64,000 nt of DNA from NCBI GenBank assembly GCA_035450685.1, contig DAOTNF010000005.1, positions 57,873-121,872 on the forward strand. The letters run 5' to 3'. The first letter of the stretch is position 1, and every line of letters starts with the position of its first letter. A model generated the notes under the pieces. It had not been told where the DNA came from. It saw only the letters and a list, made by a program, of their open reading frames with translations, and did not search any database. This DNA comes from Syntrophosphaera sp035450685 (lineage in GTDB: Bacteria > Cloacimonadota > Cloacimonadia > Cloacimonadales > Cloacimonadaceae). This document shows, in pieces, positions 41,515-49,830 of this stretch. A program made the position numbers and the translations under genes.

Positions 41515-42465
41515 ATGAGAAAGCTGATCATATACGTCGCCTTACTTGCCTGCGTCGGCCTGGGTGCCACCAAATATGCGGGGGAGATTTTCCAGCTCAG
41601 CCCCGGAGTGTTAAACCAGGCCATGGGCAACACCGGCCTCACCTGGAACGGCAGCCTTTCCGCCGGATGGTGGAATCCAGCCCTGCTGGCCACTTCATCC
41701 CAGGGAGGAGCGGAGCTGATGCGCAGCGAGAACTTTGAAGGCCTGCTGCAACAAAACCAGTTTGCCCTCAGCCTGGGCGGAAAGACCCGCAGCGCCATCC
41801 TTGTCAGCCACATAGGTATCGACAAGATCAAACTAACCCGCTTGGAAAACGACGCCGATTCGCTCAGCAACGCCAACCGCCCCGTGGTCTGGAAGACCGT
41901 GAGCAACAACGATGTGGTGCTCTACGGCAGCATCGCCAGGAGCGTGAAAGACAAGCTGCATCTGGGCCTCACGCCCAAGCTTGCCTACAGGAACCTGGCG
42001 GAGAACTCCGGCTATGGTTTCGGCGCCGACCTCGGGCTGCTCTGGAATGCTGGCGGAGGCTTCAGCGCGGGAGCCAACCTGCGCGACTTCTTTACCACCC
42101 GGATCATCTGGGAAAACGGCACTCACGAGGTAGCAATCCCCAATCTGGACCTGGAACTTGCCTACAGCTTCGCGCTCCTGGGCAAAAAAGTCCCGGTGCA
42201 TCTTGCGTTGCGGGGTCAAACCTACGCGGAAGGACGGGGAGATGCTTCCAACCTTTCCTTTGGCGAGTTCAGCACAGACCTGCATGGCGGCGTCCTGGTG
42301 CGGCCAATCCCCCAACTGAACGTGATGGCGGGCTGGGACGTGGACAGCTTCACCGCCGGACTGGGCGTCCGCTGGTGGAATCTGGGGCTTGACTACGCCT
42401 GGCGCAACGGCTCGGATGACGCCTTGGGCTATTCCCAGAGGGTCGCGCTCAGTTATTCATGGTAA
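41515..42465 (+). CDS. PorV/PorQ-like outer-membrane beta-barrel protein
   Basis: About 316 aa. Signal peptide MRKLIIYVALLACVGLGATK, then the family start motif PGVLNQAMGNTGLTWNGSLSAGWWNPALLA, of which the NPALL part matches the 18823-19830 barrel. Alternating beta strands follow, ending YSQRVALSYSW with a terminal Trp. AAGGA at 41501-41505 favours the ATG at 41515; ATG 41509 is only three bases from it. The frame extends upstream to 41368 without support. It overlaps dxr by seven bases. Confidence 0.7.
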   Translation: MRKLIIYVALLACVGLGATKYAGEIFQLSPGVLNQAMGNTGLTWNGSLSAGWWNPALLATSSQGGAELMRSENFEGLLQQNQFALSLGGKTRSAILVSHIGIDKIKLTRLENDADSLSNANRPVVWKTVSNNDVVLYGSIARSVKDKLHLGLTPKLAYRNLAENSGYGFGADLGLLWNAGGGFSAGANLRDFFTTRIIWENGTHEVAIPNLDLELAYSFALLGKKVPVHLALRGQTYAEGRGDASNLSFGEFSTDLHGGVLVRPIPQLNVMAGWDVDSFTAGLGVRWWNLGLDYAWRNGSDDALGYSQRVALSYSW

Positions 42466-43607
42466 AATTCGCCCTGTTGGGGGCAAGCGGCTCCATCGGC
42501 ACATCCACTTTGGCTGTGCTGAGGGAACAAGCCACCCAATTCTCACTGGTTCTGGCGTCGGCGCATTCCGATCATGCCAAACTGCTGAAGATCGCCGCCG
42601 AGTTTGACATCCCCTGCCTGGCATTTACAGGCATCACAGACCAGGCAACACAGGCGGATATCCGCGCCCAGGCTCCCCAAAGGAGAATCGTCTTTGGCGA
42701 GGACGCCCTGATCGGGGCATTGGCTGAAACAGATTACGACACCGGACTGAACGCCATCAGCGGTTCCGCGGGACTGCGCGCCAGCTTTGCCATCGCGGAA
42801 CGCGGCAAACGGCTGGCCCTCGCCAACAAGGAATCCCTGGTGATGGCGGGACATCTGCTGCTGCCCCTCATCAAAGCCAAAGGCACCGAACTGCTGCCTG
42901 TGGACAGCGAACACAGCGCCATCTTCCAGGCCATCGGCGCTCATCCCCGTTCCGAAATCAGGAAACTGCACATCACGGCCTCCGGCGGCGCTTTCCGAGA
43001 CCTGCCCCTGGCGGATTTTGCCAGCATCACGGTGGAACAAGCCCTCCGGCATCCAAACTGGGATATGGGCGCCAAGGTGACCCTGGACAGCGCCACGATG
43101 TTCAACAAAGCCCTGGAGGTGATGGAGGCGCATTGGCTGTTCGGCCTGCCCTACGAGCGGATAGAGGCGGTCATCCACCCCCAGTCCGTGATCCACTCCC
43201 TGGTAGAGTTCGTGGATGGTTCCCTGCTTGCCCAGATGAGCGTTCCGGACATGAAGCTACCCATCCTCTACGCCCTGTCCTATCCCCACAGGCTGCCTTC
43301 AGAACTGGTGCAAACCGACCTGACAGCCCTGCCCGCCCTCAGCTTCGCCCCCATCGACAAAGAGCGCTATCCCCTCTACTATCTGGGATTGGAGGTCGCC
43401 CAGGCCGGAGGCATCCTGCCCACGGTGCTCAACAGCGCCAATGAAGCGGCCCTGCGCCTGTTTCAGGAGCGTAAGATCGGCTTCACCCAAATCCACGGCG
43501 TCTGCGCGGAGGCGGTCGCGGGCTTTACCAACGAGGCGGAACCCTCGCTGGAGAGCGTCATCCACGCCAACACAGAAGTTTACAAGCGGATAATCCGCAC
43601 TTACTAA
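42459..43607 (+). CDS. dxr: 1-deoxy-D-xylulose-5-phosphate reductoisomerase
   Basis: A 382-aa NADPH enzyme, second step of the MEP pathway. Motifs are LLGASGSIGTSTLAVL (NADPH), ALANKESLVMAGHL, LPVDSEHSAIFQ (metal/substrate site), TASGGAFRDLP, HPNWDMGAKVTLDSATMFNKALEVMEA (part of which is WDMGAKVTLDSATMFNKALE) and LNSANEAALRLF. The length is typical. Its start overlaps the barrel gene, so it is translationally coupled; the upstream gene may just share the promoter. Confidence 0.97.
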   Translation: MVKFALLGASGSIGTSTLAVLREQATQFSLVLASAHSDHAKLLKIAAEFDIPCLAFTGITDQATQADIRAQAPQRRIVFGEDALIGALAETDYDTGLNAISGSAGLRASFAIAERGKRLALANKESLVMAGHLLLPLIKAKGTELLPVDSEHSAIFQAIGAHPRSEIRKLHITASGGAFRDLPLADFASITVEQALRHPNWDMGAKVTLDSATMFNKALEVMEAHWLFGLPYERIEAVIHPQSVIHSLVEFVDGSLLAQMSVPDMKLPILYALSYPHRLPSELVQTDLTALPALSFAPIDKERYPLYYLGLEVAQAGGILPTVLNSANEAALRLFQERKIGFTQIHGVCAEAVAGFTNEAEPSLESVIHANTEVYKRIIRTY

Positions 43608-43622
43608 GCTGTATTCAGCTCA

Positions 43623-44900
43623 TCATTTCTGGATTTGGGGCGGCTGGTTCAGTTTACCGAGGAAGAGCAGCGTGTTGCTGGGTTTGTGCAAGATCATGTA
43701 GATGAATGGCTTATCCGCGCGGAACACTGGAATCTGCGGCGTGGGGCCGGCGGCAGCTTTGGTGGCCATCACCACACCCGTTGCGGCGGCGGCTTCCGTG
43801 CCTTCCTCATTCACTTCCACAAAAGCTTTGTGGACGATGTCCATGATAAAGAGCCCGGGCACTTTCTCCTCGTCCCGAATCCCGGAAAAATCCGCAGTTT
43901 TCGAGTTGAAAGCGTCTTGCATCCCCATACCCTTCAATATATCCACTATCCCTTCCAAGCTGATGTCCAGCTTGAACTTGGGCATAAAGACCTTCACCTG
44001 GCTCATGCCCAGTTTCTGTTGCCAGGCGCTGAGGTTTGCCGGAGTCAGATCCTTTGCCAAAGCGTCTATATCGTCCGGCAGCAGCACCAGCATCGAGAGT
44101 TCCTCTTCCTCGTAGGGAAGTTCCAGCACCTGCAGGCCGGGTAGCTCCGCATACCGGTAGTCGCCCCGGGCGTGCATCATCATCACCGGACGGCTGTCTG
44201 AGGCTTTTCCCGACCTGGATGAGATGTAAAACTTGTCTTCCCGGGTGAGGTTGGGGTCGAATTGGGTGAGCCAGTTACCCTTGAAATAGATGGCGTTCAC
44301 CAGCACCATGCCGTGGTTGCTGCCCTCGATATGTCCCGCGTTGACCAGGTTTTTGATGCGTTCTTTGGTCTTGCGTTCGACCCAACGGTTGATGAAGTCC
44401 GCCGAACCCCGGGCATCGCCGAAATCAAGCGAGTAAAGCTCACTGGCATAGGACTTGCGCATCAGGGTTTGAAACTCCGGCAGCACATAATCCTCATATT
44501 TCCTGGCGCCGAAGATGGCGTTGGCGACGGTCAGTTCTGCGTTGCCCCTGTCTTGCAGGTCATTGAGAGCTTGTTGCAGGGAGCGCATCGCCTCATGCTG
44601 GTTTTCGGCAGGCCTGGCAAAGGACAGGGCCTTTGCCATCTGCTCCGCGGTATTGCCCCGCGCGCCCCCATAGACCATGGAAAGCGCCGTGGAGATGCTA
44701 TAGGGTGAGAAAAAGAGGTTTTCGCCCCGCTTGTTTGCCGCCTGGAACATTCTCAGGGCAAAGGTGGTGCCCTGCCCGCCAGAGGCATACTCCGCGTCTG
44801 GTTTGTCCAGCTCCGCCAGTTCCTGTGTCTTGTTGCAGGAACAGCCGCAGCCGAGGCCCAACACCAGGGCCAGGATCAGGAAATATTTGGATATGGCCAT
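43623..44900 (-). CDS. Serpin-family lipoprotein (serine protease inhibitor)
   Basis: A 425-aa protein. The N-terminus ends ALVLGLGCGC, a lipobox, followed by SCNK, so it is lipid-anchored. The serpin core includes NLFFSPYSISTALSMVYGGA, VLVNAIYFKGNWLTQFDP and LLFLGKLNQP. The reactive-centre hinge EEGTEAAAAT is canonical for an inhibitory serpin (small residues P12-P9); counting from it puts Lys at P1 (VVMATK-A), suggesting trypsin-like targets. The start at 44900 has AAAGGAGC upstream; the longer TTG frame overlaps that site. Bacterial serpins are uncommon, and a lipoprotein form facing the cell surface is of interest. Confidence 0.93.
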   Translation of the reverse strand: MAISKYFLILALVLGLGCGCSCNKTQELAELDKPDAEYASGGQGTTFALRMFQAANKRGENLFFSPYSISTALSMVYGGARGNTAEQMAKALSFARPAENQHEAMRSLQQALNDLQDRGNAELTVANAIFGARKYEDYVLPEFQTLMRKSYASELYSLDFGDARGSADFINRWVERKTKERIKNLVNAGHIEGSNHGMVLVNAIYFKGNWLTQFDPNLTREDKFYISSRSGKASDSRPVMMMHARGDYRYAELPGLQVLELPYEEEELSMLVLLPDDIDALAKDLTPANLSAWQQKLGMSQVKVFMPKFKLDISLEGIVDILKGMGMQDAFNSKTADFSGIRDEEKVPGLFIMDIVHKAFVEVNEEGTEAAAATGVVMATKAAAGPTPQIPVFRADKPFIYMILHKPSNTLLFLGKLNQPPQIQK

Positions 44901-44926
44901 GTTTCTCGCTCCTTTCAAATATTGGC

Positions 44927-44955
44927 AAGATAGGTCGCCGGGGCATGCCCGTCAA
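44927..44955 (-). promoter_or_regulatory. Promoter of the serpin gene
   Basis: On the minus strand, TTGACG (44950-44955), exactly 17 bases, and TATCTT (44927-44932), 27 bases upstream of the start codon. Confidence 0.6.
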
Positions 44956-45014
44956 CCTTTATAATTGTTACCCGCGGAGTGTGGATTTACTGCAAGGATT
45001 ACGGACAGCCTTCC

Positions 45015-47027
45015 TCACTTGATGAGGCTGAGCTTGCGGGTGGCCAGCCGCCTGCTTCCTTGCTGCAGGGAAACAAGATAGACTCCGCTGGGGCAGGGCT
45101 TGCCCGAGGCATCCGCGCCATCCCAGGATAGGCTCTGTTGCCCGTTCTGGGCTGCCTCCACAGGGAAGGAGCGCAGCAACTGACCCCGCAGGTTATAGAC
45201 GCAGAGCCGTGCTTCTGACCCATCTTTTACCCGCTCCAGGCTGAAGCTCAGGCGGACGCTCCCGCGGAAGGGATTGGGACTGCAATCCAGGCTGGCTCTG
45301 GGCGCGGTAGGCTGCTCATAGCCCGGCGTCCCTAGCACGGGAAGGTGGATATCCAGCGCCAGGTAGCAGACATTCCCCTCGCCATAAAAAGGCCCAGGCC
45401 CGGGGCTGGTGTTTGCTACCCACCATTCACCGTCGTCAAAATAGAGCAGAAAGAGGCGCAAAACGCGGTTACCGGAGTCGTCCACTCCTATGTCGATCAT
45501 CCTGTCCGCGGGATAGACGAAGGTCATGGTCTCGCCCAAAGCCGGATTCTGGGCATGATCCAGCACGATGGGATCCAGCCAGGTGTAGCCGTTGTCCGGC
45601 GAGACACTGATGTAAATCTGCGGCCCGGTCACACCGGGATCCTGTTGCCTGGCTCTGCTGTCCGGCCACACGCAGGCCATGGCGCCACCGGATTCGGCAA
45701 AGCTCATCTTGACGTTGTTTTGCTGAGCCATCATGGCGCCGTTGCTTTCCTCCATATCCCAATGCGGGAAAGGGAAATAGGTGGGATAGACGGGGTAGCC
45801 GTCCACAAGCTCATCCACCCAATGGTCTTCATCCACATCCCAAGGGGTGTAGCAGGGATTGGAGTGAGGTGTGGCGCCGCGGGGGAAGAGATCGTGGATG
45901 CTGAAGCTTTCGCTGGCGGTGTCGAACCAGATATCGCGCACGCTAAAGAGGGTGGTATGCCAGGAATAGCCCCCTTCCGTGCCTGTGTAGAGCAGGGGAA
46001 AGTGCAGCCTGCCGGCTCGATCCCAGACCACGTTGAAGTGCTTGCTGGAGGAGGGGATGAAGTATATGTTGGCCGGATCCCAGGAAGCGATTTGATCGTT
46101 CACAGGCGAGGGAAGCTGGGCCGCGGAAACGGAAATCCGCCGCCAGGCTCCGGAGCCATAGCTGTCGTTGATGAACACGGTCAGAAACTGGGATCTGTGT
46201 ATTGAATCCACAGCATATTCAGAATGCCATCCAAGCAGATAGACCCGCCCGTTGTCGCCGCAGGCCAGGGTTCCCTGCCAGTTGTGGCAGAATCCTTCCA
46301 GTTCATACCAGTCGTTCATTTCCGGGACGCTCGTGTAGCTCCAGTTCAGGGAGCTTCCGTTGTAGAGGTCAGCGGTGGAGAAATCGGCGTAAGCCAGCAA
46401 GACATTGGGGCTGCGGCCGTTGGCTTCGCCACCGCTGCCATTGCGCCCCAAGATGTAAGCCCGGCGCAAACCGGCTGTGGGCGAAGGCCCGATGCAGATG
46501 GTGGGCCAGATGAATTCACCGCTGCTGACCGTATCGTAGGGGACAGGATTATCCACCACCAAAAAGGGCTGCCACTCGGGAATCTGGATGTCGCTCATCT
46601 CACTGCAGACCAGAGGGATATCCAAACAGTTGTCATCGTCGGGCCAGGGAACCGCTTCGTGCCAGACAAAGAGCGGCCAGCCAGTCTCTGCGTCCACCTT
46701 CACGGATCCGAAGCCCTGCCGCTGGGCTTGCAGATGCCAGTAATCCATGTTCAGTTCCAGCGCTCCGCTGGTGTCCACCCTGGCCAGATATATCTTTCTC
46801 TGGCTGGCGTAGCTTCCCGTGATGGCTTGGTAGAGCATATAGATGTCCTGCCCATGGCTGGCATCCTGCACCGCCACAGGGGTATCCATGTAGCAGCCGA
46901 TCATGTAATCATACCAGGACTGGGTGATGACGGTGGGTGCAACCGATATTTCATACGCGGGTGCCTCGGCCCCGAGCACCTGGCCAAATAGGATGAATAG
47001 AACCAACAAAGTAATTAGCTTTCTCAT
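45015..47027 (-). CDS. Secreted multidomain protein with C-terminal sorting domain
   Basis: About 670 aa. Signal peptide MRKLITLLVLFILFGQVLGA. The body has sialidase/BNR-like strand patterns (DIYMLYQAITGSYASQRKIY, GPQIYISVSPDNGYTWLDPI) but no catalytic set I can identify. The end (NPFRGSVRLSFSLERV, LCVYNLRGQLLRSF, SWDGADASGKPCPSGVYLV, ending LSLIK) is a type-IX-like sorting domain of about 80 residues. It is probably exported to the surface; the ligand is unknown. The start has AGAGGCAGAATT upstream. Single gene upstream of the serpin. Confidence 0.7.
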   Translation of the reverse strand: MRKLITLLVLFILFGQVLGAEAPAYEISVAPTVITQSWYDYMIGCYMDTPVAVQDASHGQDIYMLYQAITGSYASQRKIYLARVDTSGALELNMDYWHLQAQRQGFGSVKVDAETGWPLFVWHEAVPWPDDDNCLDIPLVCSEMSDIQIPEWQPFLVVDNPVPYDTVSSGEFIWPTICIGPSPTAGLRRAYILGRNGSGGEANGRSPNVLLAYADFSTADLYNGSSLNWSYTSVPEMNDWYELEGFCHNWQGTLACGDNGRVYLLGWHSEYAVDSIHRSQFLTVFINDSYGSGAWRRISVSAAQLPSPVNDQIASWDPANIYFIPSSSKHFNVVWDRAGRLHFPLLYTGTEGGYSWHTTLFSVRDIWFDTASESFSIHDLFPRGATPHSNPCYTPWDVDEDHWVDELVDGYPVYPTYFPFPHWDMEESNGAMMAQQNNVKMSFAESGGAMACVWPDSRARQQDPGVTGPQIYISVSPDNGYTWLDPIVLDHAQNPALGETMTFVYPADRMIDIGVDDSGNRVLRLFLLYFDDGEWWVANTSPGPGPFYGEGNVCYLALDIHLPVLGTPGYEQPTAPRASLDCSPNPFRGSVRLSFSLERVKDGSEARLCVYNLRGQLLRSFPVEAAQNGQQSLSWDGADASGKPCPSGVYLVSLQQGSRRLATRKLSLIK

Positions 47028-47213
47028 AATTCTGCCTCTGAACAAAGTTTGTAGATGGGGGAGTGGATGTCAAGCTCTTTCTTGCCGGAGGATGAAAGAA
47101 TTATCATCCACGAATTTCACGAATTTACACGAATTAAAAAAGCAGGATAAGGGCAAGTGTCCAATATGAAACGAGCACCCGACCCAGAAACAAACCACAC
47201 CAAGCTACACACC

Positions 47214-47466
47214 GTGTCATCCCGGCCTGCGAGCCGGGATCCAGTCTTTTAAAAATATCCACAAATTACACAAATTACACGGATTAAAAGAACAGAATAA
47301 GGACAAACGTCCAACCAAAAAACAAGCACCAGACCTGAAACAGACCAATCAGCGTGTCATCCCGGGCTTGACCCGGGATCCAGTCTTTTAGGAACTACCA
47401 CCCAGCCCAGAAACAAAGCACAACAGACTAAAAACCGTGTCATCCCGGGCTTGACCCGGGATCCAG
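47214..47466 (-). repeat. Three R1 palindromes, island 6
   Basis: At 47214-47244, 47354-47383 and 47437-47466. The last two share CCCGGGCTTGACCCGGG; the first has CCCGGCCTGCGAGCCGGG. Spacers of 110 and 53 bases contain AACAAAGCACAACAGACTA-type linkers shared with island 3. A fourth, longer-looped copy is at 47968-48007. Confidence 0.82.
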
Positions 47467-47618
47467 TCTTTTAAAACATACTCGTAAGGTTATAAAAAAG
47501 CAGGCACCCACCATTTCACCTTTCCACCTTTCCACCTCAAAAACACCTTTCCACCAATTATCCCCCCATATATATAGGTGCTACGACCCCTTCATGCCAG
47601 GAGGGAAGCGGATTCCAG

Positions 47619-47642
47619 GGCAAGTATATAAATATACTTGCC
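47619..47642. repeat. 24-bp near-perfect palindrome in island 6
   Basis: GGCAAGTATAT, two bases, then ATATACTTGCC (47619-47629 and 47632-47642). It lies in a segment that replaces the usual R4 block and appears only here. Confidence 0.85.
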
Positions 47643-47736
47643 TTTGATGGCATGGCCATGTGTCGGCCACTTTTCTTTCCCCTCGCGCGCGGGTGGCTCT
47701 CATTTGCATCCGGCGTTTTGGCGTGAATCTTCCTTA

Positions 47737-47765
47737 GGTCAACCTTATAATTTATAAGGATGACC
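47737..47765 (+). repeat. R5 dyad, copy 5 (extended)
   Basis: Same 29-bp core, but flanked by CCTTA and TAAGG so that the dyad reaches 39 bp (47732-47770). The tail continues GTAGCAGCAAAGGAGGGCGG, with ATA where other copies have ATG. Confidence 0.9.
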
Positions 47766-47842
47766 TAAGGATGATGGCACTAAATCCAGTAGCAGCAAAG
47801 GAGGGCGGTATAAAGGATTACGCGGAAGGTTGTGGTATTTAT

Positions 47843-47938
47843 GTGGAAAGGTGCTTTTGAGGTGGAAAGGTGTTTTTTGAGGTGGAAAGGTGTTTTTTGA
47901 GGTGGAAAGGTGGAAAGGTGAAATGGTGGAAAGGTTCC
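47843..47938. repeat. 20-bp VNTR (GGTGGAAAGGTGTTTTTTGA)
   Basis: Two identical 20-bp units at 47861-47880 and 47881-47900, flanked by a divergent copy (47843-47860) and a truncated one. It is the same family as the island 4 VNTR. Confidence 0.85.
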
Positions 47939-48112
47939 CCCGAAACAAGTCCACCAAGCTATATACTGTGTCATCCCGGGCAAGCGCATGCTTGACCCGG
48001 GACCCAGTCTTTTGGAAACACCCGTGGAAGGTGGAAATGGCGGTTCAGCGACCGCCAGTACAAAGTAGCGGCGCTTGCCATAGCGCCGTTTGGGATTGCC
48101 GTCCATGGGGGG

Positions 48113-48195
48113 GTAGCAAAGTCCGTTTGCCACAGAGACCGGAGGTCTTTTCCAAACAGGCAACTCCGTTGCCTCTGCCGAACGGACTTCGGCAG
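48113..48195 (-). repeat. R2 four-hairpin cassette, copy 3
   Basis: Reverse orientation: hairpins 48113-48133, 48134-48150, 48158-48174 and 48175-48195. Here the outer loops, read in the R2 direction, are GTCCG and CGGAC, which are perfectly complementary. In the other copies the first is GTCTG, giving one G-T. Two stem substitutions relative to copy 1 leave one wobble in each orientation. Confidence 0.9.
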
Positions 48196-48365
48196 CCCCC
48201 TAACTTACACCAATCCGCGGCAATCTGCGCCTTTTATCCGCGCAAATCTGCGTGAACCGCTTGACACGTTATCCAGTCTTTTGAAAATGAGAGCAAAACA
48301 GTATTAGCGTCGGCAACGATCGGAATGGATGACCGCAGCCTCTCTGATACAATGGATTAGCTGGT

Positions 48366-49259
48366 TTACAGTCCCTTCAACAGGGCATGGCGCGGCCCCA
48401 GCGTGGAAACCAAAAGCCCCTCAGCATGGAAATGGGCAAGAATCTCGCCCAGGCAAACGGTTCCGGCATGGATGATGTCCGCGCGGTCAGGATCCATCCC
48501 GGGCATCTCTCTGCGTTCCCGCAGGTCAAGCTTCTGATACTGCGACGCCTGGCGCCTGAGTTCTTCCGCGCTCAGCCAACTGCCCTGCACAAGCTCCGCC
48601 GAATATGTTGAAAGCCCCAAAGACACGGCGGCCATGGTGCAGACGCCACCCCCGCCGCCAATGACGGGCAGACCGGGATAACCGGGAAAGGCAGCCTCCA
48701 GATGGGAGCGGACACTTGCGCGCAAGGCCGCGACCTGTTCCGGCAAAGCAGGATCGGAGAGGAGAAAGCTCTTGGTGAGCAGCAGTGCGCCCAGGGGAAG
48801 GCTGCGCTGTAAATCGATCCGCGTTCCTTCGCCAAAGGTGAATTCGATGCTGCCTCCGCCGCAGTCGGTCACCAACTTGCGTCCCTCACCCCGATGCAGG
48901 GATGCCGAGGCCATCCAGCTTAGCCGGGCTTCCTGTTCCGGGGAAAGAACCTGCACCTGCCAGCCAAACCTGGAGCGCACCGCCCCGATGAAGTCCCGCG
49001 CGTTGCTTGCCTCCCGCAGGGTGTGGGCTCCCACGCAGAGAACCTGCTGCACACCCTCACGGCGGCAAATCCGCTCCATCTCCTCCAGGGTCTGCAATCC
49101 CCGTTCAAAGGCCGCGGGGCCGATGCTTCCGCTGGCGGCGAGATCGGCTCCCAGCTTGCAGCTCAGGCTGAAATCCGCCACCAGCTCCGGTTCTCCCCCA
49201 TCCACCCGCGCAATCGCGCATTTGAAGGAGTTGGTGCCCAGATCGATTACGGCTTTCAT
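48366..49259 (-). CDS. Ppx/GppA-family phosphatase
   Basis: A 297-aa ASKHA-fold protein: N-terminal AVIDLGTNSFKCAIARV (phosphate 1), VLSPEQEARLSWMA, TDCGGGSIEFTFGEG (phosphate 2) and VIGGGGGVCTMAAV (adenosine-type loop). The short form lacks the C-terminal HD-like region of E. coli Ppx/GppA, so it is probably an exopolyphosphatase or pppGpp-phosphatase of the ~300-aa class. The ATG starts 45 bases after the thioesterase stop. Confidence 0.92.
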   Translation of the reverse strand: MKAVIDLGTNSFKCAIARVDGGEPELVADFSLSCKLGADLAASGSIGPAAFERGLQTLEEMERICRREGVQQVLCVGAHTLREASNARDFIGAVRSRFGWQVQVLSPEQEARLSWMASASLHRGEGRKLVTDCGGGSIEFTFGEGTRIDLQRSLPLGALLLTKSFLLSDPALPEQVAALRASVRSHLEAAFPGYPGLPVIGGGGGVCTMAAVSLGLSTYSAELVQGSWLSAEELRRQASQYQKLDLRERREMPGMDPDRADIIHAGTVCLGEILAHFHAEGLLVSTLGPRHALLKGL

Positions 49260-49304
49260 GGTGAAAAGCCTTTGCCAGATTGCAGGATATGCGCCGGCCT
49301 GGGA

Positions 49305-49730
49305 TCAGCGCTCCGGATCGGCATCCGAGGCTGGTTCCTTGTAGCTCAGAAAGAGTTCATAGACATCCTGGGGCAGCCTGTGGCTCCTGCCTTCGCTGGC
49401 AAAGACCACGATCATCTCCGCCCGGAAGCAGAGTTCCTGGCGGGAATTGAGGATTTCCTGGATCCAGCGTCCCTTGACCCGCGTGAGTTGATCGTACCAA
49501 CTGCGGACTATGATCACTTCCTCCAACCCGATGGCTTTCCGGTAGTCCAGGCTGAAGTTGCGGATAAAGATTTGCAGGTTGCGCTCCCTCATGCGGGTGA
49601 TGGACATATCCATCTCCAGCATGGCTTCTGAGCGGGCACATTCCAGTATCTGCAGGTAGTTCGCGTTGTTGAGATGGCCATAGACGTCGCACTCGTAGCC
49701 ATATATCCTTTTACGAAATTCAAATATCAT
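49305..49730 (-). CDS. Hotdog-fold acyl-CoA thioesterase (YbgC/FadM-like)
   Basis: A 141-aa protein. YGYECDVYGHLNNANYLQILECARSE carries the Asp/His-N-x-N-Y hotdog active site (core DVYGHLNNANYL). Substrate specificity cannot be read from sequence. The start at 49730 follows GGAGAACAAC. A longer frame runs 61 codons upstream, against the divergent gene, and is not supported. It is probably co-transcribed with the Ppx/GppA gene. Confidence 0.88.
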   Translation of the reverse strand: MIFEFRKRIYGYECDVYGHLNNANYLQILECARSEAMLEMDMSITRMRERNLQIFIRNFSLDYRKAIGLEEVIIVRSWYDQLTRVKGRWIQEILNSRQELCFRAEMIVVFASEGRSHRLPQDVYELFLSYKEPASDADPER

Positions 49731-49830
49731 GTTGTTCTCCTTGGATCGGAAGCTGTGGCGGCATTTTGTGCTTGACCGAATGGCAAGCTCCAATTCTGAT
49801 GCATGGAACAATTTCCGAAAAGAGGATATT

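Larger units (their letters stand above)
47028..48365. repeat. Composite repeat island 6 (largest)
   Basis: A 1.3-kb gene-free stretch. In order it has three R1 copies (47214-47466), TTTCCACC tracts (about 47510-47560), part of R4 in minus orientation (TATATATAGGTGCTACG, about 47570-47585), a 24-bp palindrome (47619-47642), the R5 dyad (extended form, 47732-47770), a VNTR (47843-47938), an R1 (47968-48007), the CGGCGCT hairpin (about 48068-48088), R2 (48113-48195), ATCCGCGGCAATCTGCG-type repeats (48210-48255) and a half R1 (about 48260-48280). It lies upstream of a gene rather than between convergent ends. Confidence 0.85.

Noticed and set aside
47214..47466. Regularly recurring palindromes considered as a CRISPR array
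   Set aside because: Spacing is irregular (53 to more than 100 bases), the between-sequence is itself repeated, no cas gene is present, and copies are dispersed over the whole window in both orientations.
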